A stretch of DNA of 64,000 bases from CAYFZO01 sp965226235 (GCA_965226235.1 OZ245335.1:372001-436000); one strand, 5' to 3'. Shown: positions 1-8,680, counted from the stretch's first letter. A program made the numbers and translations. The notes: generated by a model from the sequence alone, not told the origin.

Positions 1-968
1 TGTTTTTCTGCGGTTCTTCCCATAACCATTTGATAAGCAACGCGCCATTTTGTTTGCAGGGTATGCGTGTAATGCTCGATCCAGCTCCCGGACAATTCAT
101 CCATGGCAGCTTGCAGAAGCCGTGCATCGTTGCAGAGCGATAACATATCACATCCTGCCTCGAGCATGTGTTTTGCTGAAATCCTGTCGCCATTGACGCG
201 AATGCCCGACATCGTCAGGTCATCACTCAGGATGATTCCATCGAAACCCAGTTGATCGCGCAGGATTTTCCTGAGCCACACTGCAGACGCGCTGGCAGGA
301 AATGCATCGACGCGTGGATAGATAACGTGCCCAGGCATGACCGCAAAAAGCAATTGATCGGCGATGAGACGACTGAACACGCTTAGGTCGTTTGCTGCGA
401 TTTCGCTGAATTCGCGATGGTCTGCAACGGTCTCCACGTGTGTGTCGCCGGATACCGTGCCGTGCCCGGGAAAATGCTTTCCGACCGGCAACAGCCCGCC
501 TTCGATCAGCCCAAGAATGAGCTCCCGTGCCAATTTCACGGTTGCGTCGACGGAACCGTGCAACGCGCGATCGCCTATGGCCGTGTTGCCCCCCGCCAGG
601 TCCAGCACCGGCGAAAGCCCCGTGTGGATACCGACTTCACCGAGTTCCATCGCGACCAGACGCCCGGTAGCATAGATCAGCCGCAAGGCACGCTGGGGAT
701 GCCGCTCAAACAAGCGGCCAAACGAGCGCATGGGAGGCAGGCGGGTGAAGCCCTCTTTGAAGCGTTGCACTTTTCCACCTTCGTGGTCGACAGCAAGGAT
801 AAGGTCGGAAGATACTTCCTTTACTTCGGATACCAGCTGCATCAACTGCTCTTTGGTATCATAGTTTCGAGAGAAAAAAACCACCCCGCCCACCGCAGGA
901 TGGCGTAGCGAATCGTATTCTTGCGCGCTTACAGTTGTCCCCTGTAGAGACATCATCAAGGGGCCCAT
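1..968 (-). CDS. nagZ: Beta-N-acetylhexosaminidase NagZ (3' end outside window)
   Basis: Cytoplasmic glycoside hydrolase family 3 enzyme that removes N-acetylglucosamine from anhydro-muropeptides during peptidoglycan recycling. About 322 codons are visible; the C-terminal few residues lie beyond position 1. The translation shows the family hallmark KHFPGHGTVSGDTH (catalytic His in the Asp-His dyad loop) and, further on, ILSDDLTM with the nucleophile Asp. The N-terminus MGPLMMSLQG matches the usual NagZ start. A second ATG lies one codon upstream (969-971), so either may be used. It diverges from zapE with only about 41 bases between starts. The identification is by motif; no frameshift was seen. 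Confidence 0.93.
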   Translation of the reverse strand, partial: MGPLMMSLQGTTVSAQEYDSLRHPAVGGVVFFSRNYDTKEQLMQLVSEVKEVSSDLILAVDHEGGKVQRFKEGFTRLPPMRSFGRLFERHPQRALRLIYATGRLVAMELGEVGIHTGLSPVLDLAGGNTAIGDRALHGSVDATVKLARELILGLIEGGLLPVGKHFPGHGTVSGDTHVETVADHREFSEIAANDLSVFSRLIADQLLFAVMPGHVIYPRVDAFPASASAVWLRKILRDQLGFDGIILSDDLTMSGIRVNGDRISAKHMLEAGCDMLSLCNDARLLQAAMDELSGSWIEHYTHTLQTKWRVAYQMVMGRTAEK

Positions 969-1009
969 CATGGATATTCTGTGCCTTTTATTGGTGAAGT
1001 TCTGAAAAC

Positions 1010-2104
1010 ATGTCTTTTTCTTTGCTGAAAGTGTATCAGCACCATGTGCTGCTACATAACCTGGAGGCTCATCCGGCACAAGAAAAACTGATTACGCAGT
1101 TGCAGGATTTGTGTGACCAACTGGCCCGGCTTGATAACAGGCAAAGCCTCGGCTTGCTGAAATTCTGGAAGCGAAAAGCAGACCTTTCCCCTTCTCCCAA
1201 GGGCATTTATCTTTGGGGAAGCGTCGGCTGTGGCAAGACCTTCCTGTTGAACCTGTTTTTCAACCACGTCCCCTTGCAACGGAAAAAACGTCTGCATTTC
1301 CATGAGTTCATGCGTGGTATCCACACGCTCCTGGCGGAGTATAAAAACACGTCCGACCCCTTGCAAAAGGTCGCACGACGCTATGCTGACGAAGCCGGAT
1401 TGCTGTACCTGGATGAATTTCACATCATCGATATCGGCGACGCAATGATCCTGGGTGAGTTACTCAGGCATTTGCTGGCTCGTGGCACCGTGCTATTGAC
1501 CACTTCCAATTTTCCGCCTTCTCGGCTTTACAGGGATGGTTTACAACGAGAACGTTTTTTGCCGGCGATCAGGTTGCTGGAAAACAGGTTGCAGGTGATT
1601 GAGCTCCGTACCGATTGCGACTACCGATTGAAGTTTTTCACTGCGACCAAGCTGTACAGCGTGCTGTCCGATGGATCCGCCGAATCGGCACTCGAGAACA
1701 GTTTCGGAAAAATCATCAGCGATCTCGTCAGGGAAAACGTGCTGCTCGAAATCAACGGACGCTCCATCTCTGCGAAGAAAATAGCGGGTGGTGTCGTGTG
1801 GTTTGATTTCCAGGCAATTTGTGGCAGCAGGCGATCACCCGCCGATTACCTGGAAATCGCGAAGTGCTATGAAACCATCTTTGTTTCAGACATTCCCGTA
1901 TTTGAAGATCGGGACGACCTGGCTCGGCGCTTCATCAACATGATAGACGCTTTTTACGACCATCGAGTCCGCCTGGTGGCGTCTGCAGAGGATGTGCCCG
2001 AGCACTTGTATCGCCGGGGACGCCTGCGTGAGGAATTTCAAAGAACCGCGAGCAGGCTGATCGAGATGCAGTCGCCGGGTTATGTCGCGCGGATCCACGC
2101 CTGA
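1010..2104 (+). CDS. zapE: Cell division protein ZapE (AFG1-like ATPase)
   Basis: Predicted P-loop ATPase of the AFG1/ZapE family, which in Escherichia coli associates with the Z-ring and affects its stability. The 364-residue protein has Walker A GSVGCGKT at residues 70-77, Walker B LLYLDEF at 131-137, and the downstream TTSNFPPSRLY segment typical of the family. Length is normal for the family. It lies alone between divergent nagZ and the co-oriented mdh, about 150 bases upstream of the latter; no strong terminator is visible in that gap. Mitochondrial homologues have been linked to membrane protein turnover, but the bacterial division role is the more likely here. Confidence 0.92.
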   Translation: MSFSLLKVYQHHVLLHNLEAHPAQEKLITQLQDLCDQLARLDNRQSLGLLKFWKRKADLSPSPKGIYLWGSVGCGKTFLLNLFFNHVPLQRKKRLHFHEFMRGIHTLLAEYKNTSDPLQKVARRYADEAGLLYLDEFHIIDIGDAMILGELLRHLLARGTVLLTTSNFPPSRLYRDGLQRERFLPAIRLLENRLQVIELRTDCDYRLKFFTATKLYSVLSDGSAESALENSFGKIISDLVRENVLLEINGRSISAKKIAGGVVWFDFQAICGSRRSPADYLEIAKCYETIFVSDIPVFEDRDDLARRFINMIDAFYDHRVRLVASAEDVPEHLYRRGRLREEFQRTASRLIEMQSPGYVARIHA

Positions 2105-2254
2105 CCGCGTCAGCAAGCAGGCACATCGTCAAATCCAACCACGATACAGAAGGCGATATTTGTTTTACCTGGATCCGGTTCATCCTCACGAGTGGATCGC
2201 TTATGTGGATCGCTTATACTGTGACGGAGCAAACAGGTAAAGAGCCGCAGTTAC

Positions 2255-3235
2255 TTGAAAAAACCCGTCAAGATTGCCGTCACCGGTGCTGCCGGGGCCA
2301 TCGGTTACGAAGTAATATTTCGCATCGCTGCCGGCGACATGCTTGGGCAGGACCAGCCGATCCTGTTGCACTTGCTGGAAATAGAAGCCGCGCGCAAGCA
2401 GGTCGAAGCTGTGGTCATGGAGCTTGAAGACTGCGCGTACCCCCTGCTGCGTGGATGCACCCCGTTCTTTGACCCATTCGAGGGATTTTCCGGCGTCGGC
2501 TACGCCATCCTGATCGGTGCGCGCCCTCGCACCAAAGGCATGGAGCGCAAGGACCTGTTACAGGCAAACGCGCAGATATTCAGCACCCAGGGACGTGCAC
2601 TCAATGAATCCGCCGACCGGGATGTACGTACGCTCGTCGTGGGTAATCCGGCTAATACCAATGCTCTGATCGCTTTGCGCAACGCGCCGGACCTGCCGCC
2701 TTCACGGTTTGCTTCGATGTTGCGCCTCGACCACAATCGGGCAATCGGTCTGCTCGCCAGACACGTTGGTGCATCGGTTTCGGACATCAGCAATATGACG
2801 GTCTGGGGCAATCATTCTGCGACACAGTTTCCGGATCTCTCCCATTGCAAGATTGCGGGCAAGCCGGCACTGGATCTGGTGCACAGGAGTTGGTTTGAGA
2901 ATGAGTTTATCCCCGCGGTTCAGCAACGTGGCGCGCGAGTGATCGAGGCACGCGGAAGCTCGTCTGCCGCATCGGCCGCATCGGCGATAATGGACCACAT
3001 GCGCACTTGGGTACTCGGCACTGCACCGGGCGACTGGACCAGCATGGGCGTCTTCTCTGAAGGCGACTACGACACTGCCACCGGGCTGGTATTCTCCTAC
3101 CCGCTGGTAATAAAAGGCGGCGAGTGGAAGATCGTGCAGGGACTTCCCATAGATGCGTTTTGCCGCCGCAAGATCAAGGAGACGGAAGCAGAGCTATGGG
3201 AAGAACGTAACCTCGTTCAATCCCTGCTACAGTGA
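2255..3235 (+). CDS. mdh: Malate dehydrogenase (NAD-dependent)
   Basis: Cytoplasmic TCA-cycle enzyme interconverting malate and oxaloacetate with NAD. The 326-residue protein belongs to the MDH type 2 family. It shows the dinucleotide motif TGAAGAIG near residues 10-17, the mobile-loop arginines in GARPRTKGMERKDLL, NPANTNA, LDHNRA with the substrate arginine, and the catalytic histidine in WGNHSATQ. The start must be TTG at 2255: the frame is closed by TGA at 2222 and contains no ATG or GTG before the conserved N-terminus; an AGGTAAAGAG stretch lies just upstream. Its stop overlaps the end of the convergent hydrolase gene by 9 bases. With sdh, acnA and fumC in this window it supplies TCA-cycle steps. 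Confidence 0.95.
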   Translation: MKKPVKIAVTGAAGAIGYEVIFRIAAGDMLGQDQPILLHLLEIEAARKQVEAVVMELEDCAYPLLRGCTPFFDPFEGFSGVGYAILIGARPRTKGMERKDLLQANAQIFSTQGRALNESADRDVRTLVVGNPANTNALIALRNAPDLPPSRFASMLRLDHNRAIGLLARHVGASVSDISNMTVWGNHSATQFPDLSHCKIAGKPALDLVHRSWFENEFIPAVQQRGARVIEARGSSSAASAASAIMDHMRTWVLGTAPGDWTSMGVFSEGDYDTATGLVFSYPLVIKGGEWKIVQGLPIDAFCRRKIKETEAELWEERNLVQSLLQ

Positions 3236-4090
3236 AACCCCTTCCCACTCGGTAATAAAGTCATCTACGTTTGCCGCTACCGCATCGGGGCGGTCCTCGA
3301 GCACGTAGTGTCCGGCACGCTCGATAAACTCAAGCCGCACCGGGCCTTTGACTTTTTCCTTGATACGCACAGCGGCTTCCTTCGGCATCCAGGCATCGTG
3401 CAAGGCCCAGCAAATCAGCGTCGGGCAGGTAATGCCGCTGTAATCGATCGACAGGGTTTCTCCGTTGTGTGGTTGCGAGCAGATCTTGACCAGCGATTTG
3501 AAGCCGGTCAACCCAGGCCCTCTCGCCCAGAACCGGAGGTAGTTCTCTTTCACGTTTTTGTCGGTAAAGGCAATCTTGTCAAAGCTGCCGGTTCTCAACA
3601 GGCCGGCAAAACCTGCCGCGGCCTGTTGCATTGCTGCTTCCAGCACCTCATCCGAAGCACCCACGAGGCCGTTGAAGGCTTCGACTTCGAGGACCGGCCA
3701 GTAATCGAAGCTGACCGGGTTGATCAGCACCAGGCGGTGGAGATGGCTGCAGTACTTCGACGCCATGATTTGTGACGCACCGCCGCCATGATCGTGCCCC
3801 ACGAGGATTACCTTGCCCTTGAGATCAAGCGCTTCTATTACGCTTCTGATCGCCTCGGCCTGATTGCTTAGCGTGTGCGTAAAGTTATCCAGCGGCATGT
3901 CGGATTCTCCATACCCAACCATATCCATCGCGTAGGTTGTGTATTTGTCCTTGAAAATCGACTGCAGGTGCCGCCATAACCGCGCGTTTGTCGGTATGCC
4001 ATGTACGAGTAGCAAGGAAGTATCGCCGCTGCCTTCCTTGACAACGTTGATCCCGATGTCCTGATTCTCAAGCTTGATGTTTACTTTCAT
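3227..4090 (-). CDS. Alpha/beta hydrolase, haloalkane dehalogenase-like
   Basis: A 287-residue alpha/beta-hydrolase. The oxyanion strand HGIPTNARLWR (residues 30-40) resembles the HGNPTS..LWR of haloalkane dehalogenases, and the nucleophile elbow is GHDHGG (98-103), which places an aspartate at the nucleophile position as in dehalogenases and epoxide hydrolases rather than the serine of esterases. A late Asp (ALHDAWMP) and His (RAGHYVLEDRP) complete a plausible triad. No signal peptide is seen. It converges on mdh, with a 9-base overlap of the 3' ends, and no neighbour hints at a substrate. The fold is secure; dehalogenase activity is inference, and epoxide hydrolase or fluoroacetate dehalogenase-like activity is possible. 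Confidence 0.8.
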   Translation of the reverse strand: MKVNIKLENQDIGINVVKEGSGDTSLLLVHGIPTNARLWRHLQSIFKDKYTTYAMDMVGYGESDMPLDNFTHTLSNQAEAIRSVIEALDLKGKVILVGHDHGGGASQIMASKYCSHLHRLVLINPVSFDYWPVLEVEAFNGLVGASDEVLEAAMQQAAAGFAGLLRTGSFDKIAFTDKNVKENYLRFWARGPGLTGFKSLVKICSQPHNGETLSIDYSGITCPTLICWALHDAWMPKEAAVRIKEKVKGPVRLEFIERAGHYVLEDRPDAVAANVDDFITEWEGVSL

Positions 4091-4174
4091 CTGTTACTTG
4101 TCTCCATAGAAGTGTCCTTGATAATCCCGAGATAATACACCATTTAAAAAACCTCCAAGCGTCCATTCCATCTA

Positions 4175-4600
4175 TCAAGGACCGCATAATTCAGGGTACG
4201 CGCGCAGCAGGAATTTGCGCAGGCACCGCATCGCATCGTGGGTGCATATCCCTGGCAGGATGACTACCCGCAGCGTTTTGCCTGCCTCGACCTCCAGGAC
4301 CATCTCGATATAGTGACGAAGAAAACGCAGCACCTGCACGGACCGGACTTTGTGGCTACTCCAAGCACCCTCGCGCGATGCAACATACACCGACAAGGTA
4401 TCGCCGGGTTCGAGGTACAGCGCGCGTACCTGCCGCCGGGGATGTACCGCGTGTGGAACAGCACTAAGCAGCGCCACGATACTACTTGCTATTTTCAGCC
4501 ACAGAGGAATCTCCAGCACCCATGGAAAGACCGCCAGCAAAACGCAGGTCGCAAACGCTCCCCGTTGCAACGCGCGTGTGTTATGTAACCTGACTACCAC
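4175..4600 (-). CDS. ygfX: YgfX/CptA-like membrane protein
   Basis: A 141-residue protein with two N-terminal hydrophobic segments (about residues 13-50) followed by a small soluble domain. Its position directly after sdhE, overlapping it by 20 bases, is the classical sdhE-ygfX arrangement in gammaproteobacteria. Family members have been proposed to be an inner-membrane toxin-like partner of SdhE (CptAB), but the gene's main function is not settled. The sequence is divergent, so the assignment rests mainly on topology, size and context. It is the last gene of the sdh cluster. Confidence 0.72.
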   Translation of the reverse strand: MVVRLHNTRALQRGAFATCVLLAVFPWVLEIPLWLKIASSIVALLSAVPHAVHPRRQVRALYLEPGDTLSVYVASREGAWSSHKVRSVQVLRFLRHYIEMVLEVEAGKTLRVVILPGICTHDAMRCLRKFLLRAYPELCGP

Positions 4601-4841
4601 AGCTCTCGCGAATCAGTCCTGCAATTTTTCTGGTGGTCGGATCCAGTCCTTCCGCCTCATCCAACAACGCGGAATACAGTTGTGGATCCGGTAGTTCAAG
4701 CAACTTTCTGAATGCGCTTCGCTCCTCTTCGCTGGCCGTATGGTAATAGCGCTCAAGGTAGCATTGGGTCATGCGATCCAGCTCCCTGGTACCGCGCCGG
4801 CATTGCCATGCAAGCCTTTTTTTATCGTCTGAGCAGGTCAT
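4581..4841 (-). CDS. sdhE: Succinate dehydrogenase assembly factor SdhE
   Basis: An 86-residue SdhE/YgfY family protein, which promotes covalent attachment of FAD to the SdhA flavoprotein. The family motif RRG..ELD appears as RRGTRELDRM near residues 15-24 (usually RRGMLELD), followed by the acidic helical core with LLELPDPQLY. Length is normal. It lies 155 bases after sdhB, so it could be read from the sdh promoter or from its own: a TATAAT at 4930-4935 (minus strand) sits in that gap, without a clear -35 box. It overlaps ygfX, suggesting translational coupling. Confidence 0.9.
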   Translation of the reverse strand: MTCSDDKKRLAWQCRRGTRELDRMTQCYLERYYHTASEEERSAFRKLLELPDPQLYSALLDEAEGLDPTTRKIAGLIRESCGSQVT

Positions 4842-4996
4842 CCATACAGGCTTGATTTGCCACGCCCGGAGTTGCCCGAGTCTTCAGCGGCAATTTCACA
4901 TGCCGGCTCCGGTCCGTTGCTACGGACAAATTATACCTTGGAAGCCGGTGCAGGCTCGGCTGCTACTCACGTGGGGTTGCAGCATCAAAAACAGCT

Positions 4997-5776
4997 TCAG
5001 AACTGGCGGGAAACGAGCAGCTTCTTGATTTCGGCGATGGCCTTTGCGGGGTTCAGATTTTTCGGACAGGCTTTCGAGCAGTTCATAATGGTATGGCAGC
5101 GGTACAGTTTGAACGGGTCTTTCAGTTCATCCAGTCTTTCACCGGTCGCTTCGTCGCGGCTGTCGACAATCCATCGATACGCTTGCAACAATACGGCAGG
5201 CCCGAGATAGCGTTTGCCGTTCCACCAATAGCTGGGGCAACTGGTGGAACAGCACGCGCACAGAATGCACTCTTCAAGCCCTTCCAGCTTTGCCCTGTCC
5301 TGTTTGGACTGTAACCTTTCCGAGCCTAGCGTGGTAGCACTGTCGGTTTGCAGCCACGGCTTGATCGAAGCGTATTGCGCGTAGAAATGCGTAAGATCCG
5401 GAACCAGGTCCTTGATCACAGGCATGTGCGGTAACGGGTAGATCTTGATGTCTTTTTTGATTTCGCTGATGTGCTTGGTGCAGGAGAGCGTGTTGGTGCC
5501 ATTGATATTCATTGAGCACGAGCCACAAATCCCCTCGCGACAGGATCTGCGGAAAGTCAAGGTCGGATCGATTTCGTTTTTGATCTTGATCAGGGCGTCG
5601 AGCACCATGGGGCCGCAATTCTTCATATGTACTTCGTAAGTATCCGTACGTGGCAACTCGTTCTTGTCAGGGTCGTAGCGGTACACGATAAAGTTGCGTG
5701 TCACGCCTGGACGCGGGCAACTAAAAACCTTGCCTTTTTTTACTATTGAATTAGCAGGTAGAGTGAACTGAGCCAT
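4997..5776 (-). CDS. sdhB: Succinate dehydrogenase iron-sulfur subunit
   Basis: The 259-residue electron-transfer subunit of complex II carries electrons from SdhA to the membrane quinone site. It has the [2Fe-2S] ligand set in CREGICGSCSMNINGTNTLSC and the C-terminal ferredoxin-like cysteines in CILCACCSTSCP and CHTIMNCSKACPKNLNP for the [4Fe-4S] and [3Fe-4S] clusters. The length fits alpha/gammaproteobacterial SdhB. It is separated from sdhA by 127 bases, longer than other gaps in the operon; that gap contains a 40-codon open frame, listed separately. Confidence 0.97.
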   Translation of the reverse strand: MAQFTLPANSIVKKGKVFSCPRPGVTRNFIVYRYDPDKNELPRTDTYEVHMKNCGPMVLDALIKIKNEIDPTLTFRRSCREGICGSCSMNINGTNTLSCTKHISEIKKDIKIYPLPHMPVIKDLVPDLTHFYAQYASIKPWLQTDSATTLGSERLQSKQDRAKLEGLEECILCACCSTSCPSYWWNGKRYLGPAVLLQAYRWIVDSRDEATGERLDELKDPFKLYRCHTIMNCSKACPKNLNPAKAIAEIKKLLVSRQF

Positions 5777-5779
5777 TGC

Positions 5780-5902
5780 TTAAGTAATCCCGTTGGTTAA
5801 GTAATTCTTGAGCCGAGGCATCGAGGCGGCGGATGACCGGTGCCAGGGATACCTCTCTTTCGCAGGATCGTGGCGGGTCTGCCTGCGTGCGACGGGCTGC
5901 AT
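5780..5902 (-). CDS. Possible 40-codon ORF in the sdhA-sdhB gap
   Basis: An ATG one base past the sdhA stop opens a 40-codon frame ending in TAA three bases before the sdhB ATG, so it fills the sdhA-sdhB gap almost exactly. The peptide is arginine-rich and starts MQPVARRQTRHDPAKERY. I recognise no family and see no ribosome-binding site of its own. The fit may mean translational coupling through the operon or may be chance. Confidence 0.2.
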   Translation of the reverse strand: MQPVARRQTRHDPAKERYPWHRSSAASMPRLKNYLTNGIT

Positions 5903-5903
5903 C

Positions 5904-7691
5904 TCAATACACTCTTTCTTCCGGCTGAACCACTTCAACATCGTTGCTCAAGGTTCGCATGTGAACCGGACGGTACCGGATGTTGGTATGCCCGCTTTCG
6001 TCCATTTCGATCAGCGTGTGCTTCATCCATTTCGCATCGTCTCGCTCCGGGTAGTCGTCACGGGCATGTGCCCCTCGACTCTCGGTGCGGTTCAGTGCCG
6101 AGGAGACCGTTGCGACCGCCTGTTGCAACAGGTTTACCAACTCCAGGGTTTCGACCAGATCGGTATTCCAGACCATGGAACGGTCGCTTACTCGAATGTC
6201 GGAGATCTGTTTGAAAATTTCCATTATTTTTTTATGGCCTTGTTGCAGATTATCGCCGGTGCGGAATACCGCTACGTGTTTTTGCATGGCTTTCTGCATC
6301 TCGGAGCGCACTTTTGCGGTTGGGTGCTCCCCCCGGGCATAACGTAGCTTGTCAAAGCGACTCAGGATTGAATCTATTTCTCTATCCGGGGGAGTTGGAT
6401 GAGGTGGACCGGGTTTTATGATCCGGGCCGTGTGGTGCGCTGCTTCGCGCCCGAAAACGATCAGGTCCAGCAAGGAATTCGAACCCAGGCGGTTTGCTCC
6501 ATGCACCGAGATGCACGCCGCTTCGCCAATCGCGATCAGCCCTGGGACGGTGGTATTGCCCTCGCCGTTTTTGGACAAAAGCACTTCGCCGTGGTAATTC
6601 GCGGGAATACCGCCCATGTTGTAGTGTACGGTCGGCAGCACCGGGATCGGCTCGTGCGTCACGTCAACACCAGCAAAAATACGCGCCGATTCAGTGATTC
6701 CTGGCAAGCGTTCCTGGATGATCTCTTTCCCCAGGTGCTGGAGATGCAGGTGGAGATGATCCTTTTCCTCGCCGACACCTCGACCTTCATTGATCTCCAG
6801 CGTCATGGCACGACTGACAACGTCGCGGGAAGCCAGATCTTTCGCATTCGGTGCATAACGCTCCATAAAGCGTTCCCCGTCGGCATTGGTCAGGTATCCT
6901 CCCTCCCCGCGTGCGCCTTCGGTGATCAGGCAGCCGGCGTTGTAAATTCCGGTCGGATGAAACTGCACGAATTCCATGTCCTGCAACTGCAAACCGGCAC
7001 GCAGTACCATCGCGTTGCCGTCTCCGGTACAAATGTGCGCCGAGGTGCAGGAAAAATAAGCTCTTCCATAGCCGCCGGTTGCGATTACCGTCATTTTTGC
7101 GGAAAACAGATGCAACTGCCCACTCGCGAGATCCCAGGCCAGTGCGCCGACGCAACGGTGATCGTCCATGATCAGATCGAGGGCGAAGTATTCAATATAA
7201 AATTCAGCCTTGTGCTTCAAGGATTGCTGGTAGAGCGTATGCAGGATTGCGTGCCCGGTCCGGTCCGCGGCCGCGCAGGTGCGTTGCGCTACACCTTTGC
7301 CATAACGGGTCGTCATTCCGCCGAAAGCTCTCTGGTAGATACGCCCGTCATCGGTACGGGAAAACGGAACCCCGTAATGCTCCAGCTCAATCACGGAAGC
7401 CGGGGCTTCCTTGCACATGTATTCAATCGCATCCTGATCGCCGAGCCAATCCGACCCTTTGATTGTGTCGTACATGTGCCAGCGCCAATCGTCTTCGCTC
7501 ATGTTGGCCAGTGCTGCACTGATGCCGCCCTGGGCTGCCACGGTGTGGCTGCGGGTCGGAAATACCTTGGTGATGCATGCCGTGGACAGCCCCTTTTCAG
7601 CCATGCCCAGGGTCGCGCGCAAACCCGCTCCACCAGCACCTATGACCAGCACATCGTGTGCGTGCTTGATCAACTCATACGACTTCGCCAT
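5904..7691 (-). CDS. sdhA: Succinate dehydrogenase flavoprotein subunit
   Basis: Catalytic subunit of complex II, oxidising succinate to fumarate. The 595-residue protein has the FAD-binding VIGAGGAGLRA near residues 16-26, the covalent-FAD histidine in TRSHTVAAQGG (His49), the active-site segment around HPTGIYNAGCLITEGARGEGG, and the C-terminal region ending in an Arg-rich stretch. Length and motif order are normal. It starts 4 bases after sdhD stops. SdhE, encoded downstream, is the factor expected to flavinylate it. Confidence 0.98.
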   Translation of the reverse strand: MAKSYELIKHAHDVLVIGAGGAGLRATLGMAEKGLSTACITKVFPTRSHTVAAQGGISAALANMSEDDWRWHMYDTIKGSDWLGDQDAIEYMCKEAPASVIELEHYGVPFSRTDDGRIYQRAFGGMTTRYGKGVAQRTCAAADRTGHAILHTLYQQSLKHKAEFYIEYFALDLIMDDHRCVGALAWDLASGQLHLFSAKMTVIATGGYGRAYFSCTSAHICTGDGNAMVLRAGLQLQDMEFVQFHPTGIYNAGCLITEGARGEGGYLTNADGERFMERYAPNAKDLASRDVVSRAMTLEINEGRGVGEEKDHLHLHLQHLGKEIIQERLPGITESARIFAGVDVTHEPIPVLPTVHYNMGGIPANYHGEVLLSKNGEGNTTVPGLIAIGEAACISVHGANRLGSNSLLDLIVFGREAAHHTARIIKPGPPHPTPPDREIDSILSRFDKLRYARGEHPTAKVRSEMQKAMQKHVAVFRTGDNLQQGHKKIMEIFKQISDIRVSDRSMVWNTDLVETLELVNLLQQAVATVSSALNRTESRGAHARDDYPERDDAKWMKHTLIEMDESGHTNIRYRPVHMRTLSNDVEVVQPEERVY

Positions 7692-7695
7692 TCTT

Positions 7696-8064
7696 CTATA
7701 CGGATATTCTTATGACCGCCACGACGCCGGTGATTACAGCTGCGAACGCACCCATCTCAAGCAACATGATCGTAATGACCTTGAGCCGGTTGCTGGCTAC
7801 ATAGTCTTCGACGATGACCCGCAGCCCCAACGCCATGTGATAGCACCCGACGATCAGGAAAAGAATCAACAAAATAGTGGTCAGAGGACGTTGTATCCAC
7901 GCGACCACGGCCGCGTGTGAAAAATCAGGTAATCGAGATAATGAAAAACCGAACCACAGGGACAACGGCACCAAAGCTACCGAAGTGACACGCTGCATCC
8001 ACCAGTGAGCCAAGCCTTCTCCAGCAGAGCCAAGCCCGCGAGCATTTGACAGAGGGCTTCGCAT
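7696..8064 (-). CDS. sdhD: Succinate dehydrogenase membrane anchor SdhD
   Basis: A 122-residue hydrophobic protein with three predicted membrane helices. It anchors SdhAB together with SdhC and contributes to the quinone site and haem b. The N-terminal pattern ARGLGSAGEGLAHWWMQRVT and the histidine in the second helix segment (GCYHMALGLRVIVEDYV) are typical of proteobacterial SdhD. It sits between sdhC (7 bases) and sdhA (4 bases). Confidence 0.93.
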   Translation of the reverse strand: MRSPLSNARGLGSAGEGLAHWWMQRVTSVALVPLSLWFGFSLSRLPDFSHAAVVAWIQRPLTTILLILFLIVGCYHMALGLRVIVEDYVASNRLKVITIMLLEMGAFAAVITGVVAVIRISV

Positions 8065-8071
8065 ATTTGCC

Positions 8072-8443
8072 TCAAAAAAGAATCCACCAGGTGCCCCCGG
8101 TCAATATCACGGTGGCGATCAATGTCGCTATCCCGGAAGCGTCGGCGGTCTGGAGTTCAAAGCCGTATCCGGCATCCCAGAACAAGTGCCGGACGCCATT
8201 GCACAGGTGAAAATACAGTGCTGCGCTCCAGCCAATCATGGCGATGGTGCCCGGTGTGGAAACGAACCCCCCGTGCATCTGTTCATAGACAGGGCCACCA
8301 CTGGCTACGGCCAAAAGCCAGGCGATGAAAACCACGTAACCCAGTGAGAGCAATACGCCGGTGATCCGATGCCCGATCGACAACAGTGCCACCAGGGGCA
8401 GGCGGTAGACTTGCAGGTGAGGTGATAAAGGCCGTTGCTGCAT
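8072..8443 (-). CDS. sdhC: Succinate dehydrogenase cytochrome b556 subunit SdhC
   Basis: A 123-residue, three-helix membrane subunit of complex II. It shows RPLSPHLQVYRLPL at the N-terminus, the quinone-site segment SIGHRITG, and the haem-ligand histidine region YFHLCNGVRHLFWDAG. The open frame continues upstream to 8761 through the tandem repeat, but homology begins at the ATG at 8441-8443, which I take as the start. First gene of the sdh operon; a good -10 box lies 67 bases upstream. Confidence 0.93.
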   Translation of the reverse strand: MQQRPLSPHLQVYRLPLVALLSIGHRITGVLLSLGYVVFIAWLLAVASGGPVYEQMHGGFVSTPGTIAMIGWSAALYFHLCNGVRHLFWDAGYGFELQTADASGIATLIATVILTGGTWWILF

Positions 8444-8509
8444 GCGCGTATTGACAATTATGAGACCGTTCGCGGGAGAATCTTCAAAGCACTGGAAAGA
8501 GCACTCGAA

Positions 8510-8515
8510 ATTATA
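8510..8515 (-). promoter_or_regulatory. Candidate -10 box of the sdh operon
   Basis: The minus strand reads TATAAT here, within an AT-rich patch 67 bases upstream of the sdhC ATG. No convincing -35 hexamer is present 16-18 bases further upstream, so the promoter may depend on an activator or the match may be chance. It is the only good -10 match between sdhC and the upstream tandem repeat. Confidence 0.35.
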
Positions 8516-8607
8516 ATAACATGGAAGTTTTTGCTGGTAACCGGGAGTTGAGAAAAGGCACACACAACCCGTTTTTGCGAGTGGCCAGATATCTCTGGCA
8601 CATGTCC

Positions 8608-8680
8608 GGCATACGGAAGTACATCCCTGGCATACGGAGGTACACGTCTGGCATACGGAGGTACACGTCTGGCATACGGA
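8608..8680. repeat. 21-bp tandem repeat upstream of sdhC
   Basis: About three and a half head-to-tail copies of a 21-base unit, GGCATACGGAGGTACACGTC plus T. Copies begin at 8608, 8629, 8650 and 8671; the second and third are identical, the first differs at a few positions, and the last is partial (10 bases). Because 21 is divisible by three, the array stays open in several frames, which explains the long false N-terminal extensions of both sdhC and the divergent glycosyltransferase gene. It lies 165-240 bases upstream of sdhC. Confidence 0.9.

Noticed and set aside
6399..7715. A 438-codon plus-strand open frame
   Set aside because: It lies antisense to sdhA, whose protein is unmistakable; the frame is a codon-bias shadow without motifs.
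8608..8680. Short regular repeats considered as a CRISPR array
   Set aside because: The units are directly abutting with no spacers and no cas genes are present.
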